From positions 46,016,491 to 46,080,490 of the forward strand of contig CM039182.1 of the NCBI GenBank assembly GCA_008360975.2: a stretch of 64,000 bases of DNA, read 5' to 3'. The notes beneath the pieces are model-generated. The model was not told where the DNA came from. It worked only from the letters and a program-made list of their open reading frames with translations, and made no database searches. Shown here piece after piece: positions 1-11,800 of the stretch. Position 1 is the first letter of the stretch; every line of letters begins with the position of its first letter. The DNA comes from Lichenostomus cassidix (taxonomy: Eukaryota > Chordata > Aves > Passeriformes > Meliphagidae). The position numbers were made by a program, and so were the translations under genes.

Positions 1-390
1 CTTCTACTCTTTTTTCTGGAGGTGCTAAAAGGCTCAGTCCCACAAAGTCCTGCCCTTGTTCTGGTTCTGCTAATCGGTGTGATGTTGGAGGGCACAGAAA
101 TTTCTTGTTGTTGTTCAGCTTTGGGCCATAGGGATCCTTAACTGGATCATCAAATTTGAGTAGCTTTACAGTTTTTGTTGTGAGTACTGAAATTGCCATT
201 ATACTTACTATGGCCAAGATATGCCTGGAAAAATTCAGGGGTGTAGCACAGGGTAACTCACTTCCATCTGTATGAGACAAGACTGTTAGTAGTGGGAAAG
301 TAATGGAAATAAGGAGGTCTTTAGTATGTTGAGCTATTAAACAGTTTAGAATAGATATCAGATAAAAAAATACGAAGTGCTTTTATACAG

Positions 391-460
391 AATTTGGACT
401 TGATGGACTTGGTCCTTGTGGGGTCCCTTCCCACTTCAGTTATTCGATGATTCTGTGATA
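391..460 (+). mobile_element. CR1 LINE 3' tail fragment
   Basis: It matches the CR1 3' end pattern: TTGGACTTGATGGACTTGG, then GGTCCCTTCCCACTTCAG, ending with ATTCGATGATTCTGTGAT, a decayed form of the CR1 8-bp terminal repeat. The copy is 5'-truncated and carries no coding sequence. Confidence 0.75.
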
Positions 461-1248
461 CACTGCCCCTCCATCCCCCCACAATCATCCCTTGCATTTG
501 CAAATATAAGATTTTTCAAAGAAGGGCAATGGCACCAAAAAACTCCAAGGCAGCAAGAAGAAAAAGCAGATACAGAGTGTTGGTGAGCAATAGAAAGGAG
601 TTAAGTGTGTATTTATAAGACATTTCATCTGTTGCTTTAGAACAGGCTCTTTTTATTTTGGTTTTTTGCTTTTAAGCCAACACTGAGACTTATCAAAAGA
701 TTGCATTGGGGAAAACCTCCTGGAGCATTTTTCTCATATACTGTAGCTTAAAAAGAATGTGTGAAATTCAAGATTGGAAAGTATTATATAAAAGTAGTTT
801 TTCCTTCTTTTTTTTTTAAACACATTTTTCCTCAAACCTACTTCTCTACCAAAGTCTTTTTTCCCACAACACTCCAAAGGAAAAATGACATCAAATGGTA
901 AAATCCTGTTGTATGCTATTTCCAGAAGAATCCATGGAAATCTTGAATATGATTTTATCATTTGCACTGTAATGTTCCATTTTAACAAGGAGCAACATAC
1001 TGAAGAGTATTCAGTTGCTGAATACTTGATGGTAAGCAAAAGCTGATGTTTCTGTGACTATTACAAAGCGCATAGGAATTTGTAGCACCTCAGATCTGTT
1101 GTATGATAATAGAAGTTAGAAATGGAAAACTCTTGTTATATCAGCTTGACCATCTCCCTGACCACCAGATTTTTGTCTTCATTTGGTACTAATTTGCAAA
1201 TGTCACAAGCCATGTGGCTTCCACCGCTTCCCCGGGGAGAATACATGG

Positions 1249-1290
1249 CCTTGAATAAAACAGCCTTGAATTAAAACAGCCTTGAATATT
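1249..1290 (+). repeat. Short tandem repeat, 15-16 bp unit, about 2.7 copies
   Basis: The unit CCTTGAAT(T)AAAACAG is repeated twice, followed by a partial third copy CCTTGAAT. Confidence 0.8.
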
Positions 1291-4200
1291 CCTTTCCTTG
1301 ACTTCATCTTCTTGATCCTCTTTCATATCTCTTTGTTTTACTGAACAATTCCTAATGTTGCTTTGCCTCTAGCTATTTTCCTCCTCTCCCTCTCCTCTCT
1401 TCTGTTTTCTACAAAATCACACAATTATTTATGCTGTTCTTTTTGGAATTTCTTCTATTTTGTTATGTCTTTCTGGTATTAGGGAGCCATGGGCTTTTGT
1501 GTACTGTAGGCTATAATGAACATGTTGGAAATCTCTACTGGAGAAACTGATATGTATGTATGAAGGTACTGAGCTGTTTTGTGGCCCTACAAGTTAAACT
1601 CATACCTAAGTACAAATTTGTATCAGACTCTTTATGCAAGAAAAGGTGGGGCTTTTTTCCCCCTGTAAGCTTAGTAGACTTTTTATTCTATGTTTTACTG
1701 AAGGTGGTGTTGGTTAAAGCTGCCTATAGTTTGCATGGATGTATCATAATAATTTTGTTGAAAGCTTCAACAAGGGTTTTTTTTTAAAACTTTCTGACTT
1801 GAAGAAAAAAAAGAGGGAAATTTTGTTATTTTGGAACAACCTCCAATGATTTATTCAGGTTTCTTTTTTTTCCTCTTCAAATGAAGTATTTCACTTAGAC
1901 TTCTTATTTTTAAAAAAATTGTATTCAAGGAAGTTTTTTTGCAATACTTCAGTGTGAAATGAAAATTCAAAGGATTTTTAAAATACAAAAAATGCTGTAA
2001 TTTTTTTTTATTTGCCAAACTGATCTGACAAATTCAGCAGAAATTTGACTGATGATTTATTTGACCTGTATTTACAGATTTCAATTGAAAATCTCAGCTG
2101 AAAAGTTTGCTCAGTATTAGCTCAAGTGATATTTTGTAGATGAGGAATGTTTGAAGAGGGAGGTTGTAGGTCTCCAAGATGTCAATTATGAGCTGCAGCC
2201 AACCTGTAGGAGTAGAAATTGACTGTAATATATATATATATGGTATCCGTGAAGGCTTTTAGATCTTCCTGCAGGCAGACACTGGGTGGTTGTCTCCAGG
2301 AGTAGGATTCACTGTCATTCATATGAAAATGGTGGAAAATCTTGCCCTAAAGCTAACCTACCCCTGGAGTTTTGCCTATCTGTCACGGTGATCAAAGATA
2401 AAGGATTTGTTAATAGTCAGCTGGCTGGTCATCTGTCCGGGAAGTCAACACAACAGCACAATGAATCAGGCAGGCAAAAGACTGATTGCTATGGCATTGC
2501 TTCTCCCCAGGAAAAAGCCAAGAGTTAGGTCTACACAAAACAGACCCTGGTTTTAATATAGTCTGTTTAATCTCAAGGTGCATGGTCCAAGTGGGTTTTT
2601 TTTTCTGACAGCAAATTCTTAAAGACCCAACATTTATGGAAAGCTTGATAGATGCAGTGAATAGGAATATATAGGCATGATGGAGAATAAATTGAAGCAA
2701 TGGCATTTGTATGGCCATAATTACTTAAGTCTTAGATTTGTATTGTCCATATTTGCCTTAGAAGTCACTAAATTAATTTACCGCCCTAACAAAGGCTGAT
2801 AGCTAATTAGAAAGAAGGGACATTTAGCCACTGTAAAAGTAAACTCATTTGTAGGATTTACTTCCAGGCAAGAAATATTTGTTCCAGCTGAAATATGTAA
2901 TTTGTGACTTCTTGAGATCATCTCTAAATGAAAAGAATCAATTTTCAAAACCTTTCCAAGCTTTCCTAGAAAAATATCCAGGATTTGGTAGGTGATTGTG
3001 AGAAGTCAGATATTTGGAGAAAATGAGCATTTTTCGCACAAAATTTTGGCTTCATTGAAATTATGCTTCCTATAGTAATGATCAATGACATCACTTTAGA
3101 CAGGTAACTGCTTTTTAAACAGCTTGTCATCCTGCAAGCATATTCAGTTTGCTCTTTCTAAAATTTTTTGATTTTTTAACTCTTGTTCGTAAGTGTAACT
3201 TAAAACACTGTTATTAGAGTGCTGTTTACAGAGCTCTACATTGCTTCAAATTAACTAGCATCCCATTCCTCTTGATCTCCTTATTATCTATATATGTAAG
3301 CTGGATTTGGTGTTTTAACAGCTCCTTGGTTCTTAGAGAATATGTTTATTCCAATTGTGTGTGTATGAGGAGTGTGTGTGTGTGTGTATTTATGTATATA
3401 TATTTATATGTACATGTGTATGTAACTGGAGTCATTAGAAGAAGCAGCTCTGCACCTTGGGAAATTTTAGTGATGCCACTGGATGTTTTTCCTGGCGTTC
3501 AAATTTGATAACTTTATGTGAGAAACATTTCACGTATCTTGGGCATTTTCCAAATGTGAATCAGAAGAAAGACATAAAGAAAGCCATACTGAGGGCTAGT
3601 GCCTAGAGGCATGAATGCACAAGAACTTTGTAAGTTGTTTAAAACTTAATTAGAAAAACCCTATGTGGACTGTTGGTAAATGTTGCCTTTGTCATTGTTA
3701 CCTCCTTATTAACTCCACTGTGTTAGGCTACTACATGTCACTATTAAGTCAGAATGACAAAAGGAATCCTTTGGCAAGGTTTTTGTGAGTTTTGTGGGAA
3801 TAGACCCTCTTCTTTCCCCAAGGTCAGAGCTGCCCCTTCCACCCCTGCTATTTTGTGGCATTTAGGAACTTAGCAGTGTGTACCTTCCCGTAGGTTGGAT
3901 TTGTCACGTTAGTCGCAGTTAGTGGGGGGCACATTTGCAGTGATGGAAACGGTTGTTTCACTTTATCCACCCTGTGATGTATATGGTCCCTGAGGACAAA
4001 GCAAAGTTCACTGAATGAAGCCTTTTCTCTCAGTCACACTAAATGAAAAACAAATTTATTTGTTTTACACAGTTCTTTAGTGAATGAGTCAGCCATGCTT
4101 CCCACTTACTCAGCTACCATCACTCTACTTTCTGATACAAAAATCTGAGCATTTTTAAATTATGTGTGCAGTGGTCAGTGATTCACTGGTGACTTGGGGA

Positions 4201-5026
4201 AGCAATGCTGAAGCCCACTCTCAGCTTATTTGACTATTAAAAGTCATACAGAATACCAGTCAAATCCAGTTTCTCCTGTTGAAGCAGTATAGGAAAGTTT
4301 GTAGCTTGTTGATTTTGCAGTACTCCATTTTGCACTCTTCCTAAACAGTGTCTCTTTGATAAGGAAGACGGTTGCTTTCTTCAACTTTTTGAAAAGCCCT
4401 TTGGATTGTGCTTACAGAATGAAGAAAGTTAAATGCTAAGAATAAGACAGCTGTGTACATTTCCTCTGCAGTTTGTAACAATAAAGAAAATTATTACTAA
4501 TGAATAGATGGGCCTTCTTAAAAGAAGAATTATGATTTTCATAAATGTGACTTAAAGGTGCTGGGGAAAAATCTGTCATCTTTTGTTAACAAAAAAGCAA
4601 AAAGCTATTAACTTTGGTCATTTGGAACATTTAGTTTTGGATCCAAAATTTTATGAAAAACAGTTACTTTAAAGCTGTAGTTTCTTCTAAAGCTGTCTTA
4701 TGTCAAGTCTAGAAATAGCAATACTAACCATTAGGCCATGAGCTGGGGATGGGTTTTTTCCTCTTTTAGGTGGGAATAGCTGAAGGACAGGGTGCCTCCC
4801 TTTTCTAACTTAATCTGAACTCAAAATAACTTTTGTCTTGTTACAACAGCTCTTTTCTGAGTCACTGTATGAAAAAGAGACTGGAAGTATTGGATATTGT
4901 AGATCAAACACTTCAAAGCCAACTTTGACTTAGTTTTATGCATGCTTTAGAGTAGACTAATGTACAATAGTATCCAGGAAACTCAGCCAGTAATTCATAA
5001 GGGTCCAAAATGTTCTGCTTAGGATG

Positions 5027-5232
5027 AATCATAGCAGCATAAATGATAGGATTGGAGAAGATCCTTTAGGTCATCCAATTCAAAACCTGTGTATCTTCCT
5101 TTTCACTAATCCCCACTAGGATTTCATCTGCCCTATCTCTGTAAACTTCCCATATCCCTGACTCAGCCACCTCCCTGGATAGTTTCTTCCATTGCCTAAT
5201 TATTTAACCTGAACATCTTTAAACCTTACAAT
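5027..5232 (-). mobile_element. Old CR1 LINE 3' fragment, reverse orientation
   Basis: It begins AATCATAG, then GATTGGAGAAGATCCTTTAG and GTCATCCAATTC. Further on, CAGCCACCTCCCTGGATAG and TTCTTCCATTGCCTAA follow the order of the CR1 3' end read from the minus strand. It is quite diverged, indicating an old insertion. Confidence 0.7.
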
Positions 5233-5610
5233 TTATGACTACAGAAAATGATTCTTTCTCCTCCCTTCTGCCATCGTGCTCAAATATCATCTCTCCCTTT
5301 AAATGGGTCATTGGAGTTTTTTTCTTCTAACTGCGTGAATAATCTAGGAAAGTTGGGGGTTTTCAGCTGTCTTTGGTGCTTCTGTCACTGTAACTGATTT
5401 GCTTTGAACTTTTGGTTTTCAAGCCTCAAAAGTACATTTTAATCTACAAATGAACTTTCTGTTACTCAATGATATGTATTAAGTAATGCTTTTGAAGAAG
5501 TAAATAACATGACTGAAGTATTCCATGTCTTTGTTTATAGAAGCTGCTTTCTTGAGGGTGCTATCTGACAAATACACAACATTTGAGGGATTTAAGTGAC
5601 TTTCTTGGTG

Positions 5611-5616
5611 TCAGAT
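5611..5616. repeat. Target-site duplication, left copy (TCAGAT)
   Basis: This 6-bp direct repeat immediately precedes the solo LTR and is identical to 5880-5885. Confidence 0.8.
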
Positions 5617-5879
5617 TGTCGCTGTTGAGCAGCTAGCAGAGTAATGAAGGCACCAGTTCTCAGTGGCAAGAAGGAATGACCTTTATTGTTTTGATTTCAT
5701 CACATATATAGAGTTCTCAAAAGTTACCCAGATTGGTCAGTCAGAAGCTTTCTCCCAGGCTTGATTGGCCAGGCCTGCACTGTCCAAGTTCTGGGACACT
5801 GTTCCAATAACATCCAAACTTTATCTTTATTTATAAAATACAAGAAGAATTCTCGTGGGAAAAACCTGTGCTAGCCACA
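5617..5879 (-). mobile_element. Solo LTR of an endogenous retrovirus (263 bp, minus strand)
   Basis: On the minus strand the element starts TGTGGCTAGC and ends CAGCGACA, giving the retroviral TG...CA ends. It is flanked by identical 6-bp direct repeats (TCAGAT at 5611-5616 and 5880-5885 on the + strand), a target-site duplication. In LTR order it has two CCAAT boxes (5768-5764 and 5736-5732), a TATA box (TATATATG, 5710-5703) and an AATAAA polyadenylation signal (5687-5682). No internal retroviral sequence lies next to it, so it is a solo LTR left by recombination. The 6-bp duplication and short LTR fit alpha- or beta-retrovirus-like avian elements, but the family name needs a library search. 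Confidence 0.85.
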
Positions 5880-5885
5880 TCAGAT
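5880..5885. repeat. Target-site duplication, right copy (TCAGAT)
   Basis: This 6-bp direct repeat immediately follows the solo LTR and is identical to 5611-5616. Confidence 0.8.
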
Positions 5886-8742
5886 ATATTTAATCTCATC
5901 TTACCAATCAGGATATTAATATAATAATGTATTCTGACCTTGTTTTGAAAACTGAACTCCAAAATCTCTTGGAGTTGCTTGGAGTTGCATACTGCTGAGT
6001 TAAAATTTATTATTTCCAGAAGCAGCTTCCCAGTTTGTGGCTGTGTTGGTAAACAGAGACATAAACCTTTTAATATACATTTCTATAAGTATGTGCTCAG
6101 ACCAGTGTTATGATAGGATTTTTGGATGCTCTATTAAAGGAAAAATTGAAAACATCATAATGGGGGATATGAAGATGAAAGGAAGCTTTTTATTCCTGAT
6201 GAAATGAGGTAAAGAAGCCTCAATTTTCAGAATTTATGTTTATACCCTGTATTTTTTAGGATCTGCCTAAGCTTGTCAGAATATGCTAATGAGAAACCTC
6301 TCTGATGTTAATTATATAATCTGCTATAAAGTAGAATGTGCCAGTTAGATCAATGTGACATTTATGTTGTTCTCCTAGATGACTAATAAATATTGCATGT
6401 TGGAAAAAATACAGGGTAGAAGTGGGAAGGCTGGTTATTACCATGTGTGTTTTCCTGGTTCTGTATTACCTCCTATTTTGGAGTTGCACAATAAAAATAG
6501 CTGCAGTCTGTACCTCACCTGTCAGCTCACCTCTCCCACAGTTTACTCATGTAGTAGTTCTTTGATCCATGCAGAAGTATTCCAGGTTCCCTATAGCCAT
6601 GTACAGTACTGTTGTGCAAACTTGTGTGAAACCAAGGTAAATCCCGCTCTGTGACTACAGTTCTGCCAGCCAGTAATTACAGTAAATGTGTTAGATTTAG
6701 GGGATCCCACGGCATTTTGTGAGCTTGAAAGCAACCATTCATATGGTTCACTTTGGCATGGCAATTTGTAGAAACAGACACAAGGGTTATTTGTAAGAAG
6801 TAAATTTCAGGGAAGTAACAGATTTTGAAGGCAGTGTCTTGAGCACTATTTTTTAAGTCAAATAATTTTTTAATATTATAAGTTCATAATAACACTTTTC
6901 ACAGGCTATGTTTTCAGCCTAACAAAGGAAAAAATATGCATTAGGATATTATAGCCTTCTTATGGAGAGGTTTTTTCCCACCAGATATTTTTGTAAACCT
7001 CTCTTCTTTAATTTCTGTTCTGTTACGCTTCTGAGAGGTCCTGTAGCCAGCCAGTCCTCAAATGTAGGGAGGCTGAGGGCACTGTGCAGTGGCAGTGTCA
7101 TGGCTTAAGTGTGCAACACTTATGCACAGGTTGGTAGACTCTTGGTCTCTGGTAAATCTGTATCCTTTTTTTCAGGTACAAAGAGCTGACCATAGTCATA
7201 GCTCCTTATTTCTGTTTCTCATTCGGATTATGTGTGTGTCCAGCTTTTATAGGAGTGTGCAGCAGCCAGTTTCATAATTCTGGCTCTATTTGCATTGGTT
7301 ATGGTGGAAAAGCAAGATATTCTCTGGGACTTTATGCAGAGCTGTAAACAGTTTAACAAAGCTATGTAGTCAGGAACAGTGTTAACTGTAGCTTTGCAGT
7401 GGTTTCTATGCTGCATTGAGCTATGGTGGGTATTTCACTGCAAGTGCATAACTTAAACACAGACAGTCGCTGAGGAAAGCCCTGCAGAAGTAGCACAGTG
7501 GAAAAAGTTAGTTATTTCCATGGTGCGTTTCAAGCAGTATCTCCTTTTATCTTCTCTCATATTTGTTAATCTCTTAGTCCTAGAGCAATGTTTCTTTCTC
7601 CTCCCCAGAATTTGTAACTCATCTTGGTTTCCTATAATCCACGTTTCATTATCATGCTCCCTACCTCCCTCCCCGTGATCGTTGATGAAACAAGATGGGA
7701 CCTGCTGCTGGTCCCTTTGGCATCCCAGTGTGTGCTACGTGATAAGAGCTCTGAACAAAAGCACTGCCATTTGAGGGCTGACCTTTGAAAACCCAAGTCA
7801 GCTCTTTACACGATACTTCTAATTGTCCTTAAGAAAAGCAAGTAGCAGCTTCAGTAAGGGGAACTTCTTAGGCCCTTGGGGCCTTGGGCTTCCAGCTGTT
7901 GCTGAAATTTTACTGCTTTACTCTTTTGTATCTCAAGGCTTGAGATAACATTTGTTCAGTTTAGTACCATCACCCATGAAACCCACTGTAAATACTAAAA
8001 TCCCCAAGCACCAAAAATATTGGAAGGGTAAAATAAAAACTGGAATAACAAATTTCACATTGATCATGTGAAATTGCACAGATCTAAATGAAAGCATATT
8101 GATTTAAATTTATGTAGGTTATCGGTGTTAAATTCTGTATGAACATGATTGTGAAAACAGTTAGGCTGACAGGAGACTGGCAGCTTTGGTTTAGAACATT
8201 GTAAACTCAGATTTTATTCTGCTGAGCTGCTGGATCATTTCATTGTGTGTTGGGGGATTTCAGCCTTCTTCAGAGTAGAAGGAAAAAAACCATATCAAAA
8301 CAAACCTCATAAAATCTGTGTGTTATTTTATTATTACTCATATATCATCTGGAGATGGTGCCAATTTATTTTGAATTGCTTAAATTAATTAGAAAAGGAT
8401 TTAAGTTATATCATTTTCAATCTAAACTAAGAATGCATATGTAAGAAACTGCTGGGTGAAATAACCACTTTTAATGTAAGTCATTCAAGTATGTGTGCAT
8501 ACAAATTTGTGTGATTATCCACTGTTTTCTTTCTCCCTAGATATTCAAAGCAACTTTTTATGAGTCTCTACCCACTTTTCAAATTGTGTCAGGTTCAATA
8601 TTGCAAAGATTATTATCCTGTCTGAAACTGATTAATCTCTTGAGCTAATACTTGAAAATAGGAAACTCATTCTCTTGGCTTAAAGCAGAAGTTATCTGCA
8701 ATACACAATTATGGCTATTTTCCCCTTGCCCAAACTGATAGT

Positions 8743-8818
8743 CATATATATAGAGAGAGATAGATATAGATATAGAGATAGATAGATAGATATATTCATA
8801 TATAGCTATATATAAAGG
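8743..8818 (+). repeat. GATA/TATA compound microsatellite
   Basis: It is made of alternating TATA, GAGA and GATA units, including four consecutive GATA repeats near 8776-8791. Confidence 0.9.
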
Positions 8819-11800
8819 TATATCCTTGTTAATGAGTGAGTGAGTGCATACAATTTTCTATTGGTTTGCACTTTGTGTTGTCATTTCTTTCCCAGAAAAA
8901 GGGACAGGATAAACGCAAGTAGATTGGAGTAACTATGTGTCATATCGTATGCCCAGTTGTTCTCTGTCATTTTTTTCTGATGCAAAAGTAGTCCATGATT
9001 TTGTAATTTGATCTGTCATCATCCATGATATGCACAGAAAAGTTGATGTGAAATTGCCCTTATTGCCTTAATTTTTTATATTTTCTGAACTTGTGAGTGC
9101 TTGAATTTGCAAGTTAAGCATTTTTATGCTGTTTTGCATGTAATAAATTGTTTCCTACAGCTATAACCAAGGCTTTCACAAACTGATAGAATCGACTATA
9201 TAGTGCATGTAGTTGCCAACTACACTGAATTTTTAAGCATCTTCTTTTTGCTTTACAGGCTTGTCTGAGGATGCAGCAGAGGAAACAAAAAGCCACGAAC
9301 TCTGAAGACAACCCTCAGGAGGCATTTCTATCTGATGCCAGATGCATTTATAATGCAGCAGTACCAATCCATTTTACTTTGTACTGATTGCAGCTTTCAG
9401 GAGAGGACTGTACTAATTCATATGAAAGCAAAAAAGTTCTACTCTAATAATTTGGTTGGGTCTCCCTGCTAACTACTAGCATCCTTTTTGTGAGCAAAGT
9501 TTAAGCACTTACCCAACTGTGGTAGGGTGTTGTGTTGTGTTTTGTGATATATCATCGCTTTATAAGGATTCAGTTGATTGATCAAAGACTGTTTACACAT
9601 AGTTAAAAGCAACCTTTGTTTCAGGACATGTTTTGTCTTTTTAAAAAAGATATTCTGAACTGCACCTCCCTTTGAGATTATATTAACATTTGTTATATCA
9701 CCGTTTTGACAAAAGATAACCATCTCATTTCCTCCTGTACTAACATTCATGATTCCAGACAGCTGAATTCACCACCAGGAGAAAAACTGGTAATCCATCA
9801 ACTCTTTTCCCCCCCTCTCTCATTGCTTACACAGACTCCTGCTCTCTAGAGATATAGAGTAAAATATGGTTACTGGACATAAAGGGCAAACCCTTTTGCC
9901 ATTAACTATGTCACTATGAATGGGAATAAAGTTTACACTGTAAGTACCTTGAGCTCAACAACACATGGATCTTTTTATGGTTACCTGTGATTTCTGATTT
10001 CTTGTCAATCAGTCAGTTCTAGTTATGGGTAAGATTTTCAAAAGTAACTAACAATTTTTGAGTGCCTTAATTTTTATTAATCCAGTTGGAGGGTGCTTTG
10101 ACTGTTGTGTATTTAGAAAGTGCTGAGTATTCACCTCCTGAAGATCAGGCCCATGCAAGGTGCCTGAAATGCAACACCCAACAACTGAGGCAAACTTTGA
10201 GAGGACCTTGGCCTAGAGTTTGGAAGAGCCAGGCTTGTGTCTGGATTTCTGAGAATGAGTTATTATTAAAATATACTTGGAACTGAAAATAACTGAGACC
10301 TGGATCAAGTGTATAAACAGGCATTTGAACAAGGCATCTCCTGGCTGTTGCTAGTTCATACCAAAATATAAGTTGCAGTCTTTTGGACAGCAGTTACAAA
10401 ATGCACTGATAGCCCCAGTTGAGTTTGTGGAAGATACAACCGCATGAGCCACATCCCACACTCCTGTTGGTTTCCTCAACAGGGGTTCATCAGCTCCTGT
10501 TCCAGCTGTAGTAAAGGTCCCTCCAACTCACTTTTGTGCTGTTTCAGAAGAGGTTTTAACAGTTGTTGTCAATGCTAGCTTGATCTATGGATAATGAGAC
10601 TTTATTTTTCAGGTTGTTTTAAGCCATCAACCTTCATCATCTCCATATCTACTTTCAACTTCTTTACATCCACCCCCGAAACAAAACCAGCTTTGCACCA
10701 CTTGTGCATCTGCTGCTTAACCCTCAGGTCCTACTCTGGCTCAGTATGTGATACAACTCTTTCAAGAAGCCTTTTTCAACATGTTAGATATTGAATAGAG
10801 CTCAGTAGCCAAGGAACTGGTAAGGCCTCTGATACCTCTAGGACTGAAGTGAGTTGTAACTCCCAACAAAAATGACATTGTTCCCCAGGAGACCTCACAT
10901 ATATCTACAAATTGTGGGGCCAGAAATCTTGCTTCTTTCCCAGGGAGGAAAAATCCTACCCCCTACTTGTTGTGGCGTGATTCTGCTTTCTGAGTTTTCT
11001 TCACTCTGATCCCTCCCCTGTGGTTTTGGTCAGGAGAGTGGTATCCAACCCATTGTCAAGGTACCCTGCTGTGCTGTGAAAACTACACAATAAAATAATC
11101 TCCTGTAGTCTCTGTACACACCTCGGTGACCAAAGAAAATCCATGGAGAACTAATCAATTACTGTAGCTATTAGGCTTAAATGTTAACTATAGATCTCAA
11201 ATCTTCTTTTGTTCTCTTGTCAGTGGCTAGTAGGGAATCTAGAAAAATCAGGCACGGTTACTGCAGAAAGCCTGTACCGTAATGGTGTAGAATCCTGGAC
11301 CAAAGAATCCTAAACTATAGACATATAATATAGCTGGAAAATACACTACTATGAAACGTCTGTGAAATATATTACTCTGTCATGATTCCCATTATTAAAT
11401 GTGATCCCAGTGCTCAGAGCTGCCTGGCTTCGTTGGGACTTTAGGGTAAATGACAAGAAGGCACTCAGGTCAATTATATCATCCACTCTTATTTAAGTTA
11501 TTTTCTGTCATTTTAAGATGTAATGCTCAGAAGCACTCTTATTTGCCTTTTCTACTCCATGCTTTGTAAAATAAGGTCTCATGAGAATAGCTTTACAAAA
11601 AGGAGAAAATATACTGGTAATAAAGGGGGGGAGGGGGGAGGAAGAAAAAGGTAGAACTGTCTCTAGTAGTAATGTATGACCTCTTTGTATGTTGTGCTAA
11701 ATTGCAGTATTTGATGGTATCATCAAGATTTAAAAGTTGCGTTGAGTAAAAGTTACTTAGTTTTCCCCAATGCCAAATAGTCCATAATTCAGAGGAAGGA

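Larger units (their letters stand above)
1..5026. other. Intergenic sequence upstream of BMPER, no gene seen
   Basis: This is AT-rich sequence with stops in all frames; the longest open stretches are about 100 codons without recognisable motifs. Apart from a CR1 tail (391-460), a 16-bp tandem repeat (1249-1290) and TA/TG simple repeats (about 2228-2241 and 3373-3422), I see nothing. Confidence 0.7.

Noticed and set aside
7079..7105. About 25 bp resembling the 5' end of U4 snRNA (GCAGTGGCAGT core)
   Set aside because: The similarity does not continue into the U4 body or its stems, and no snRNA promoter is visible. At most it is a tiny remnant; chance is as likely.
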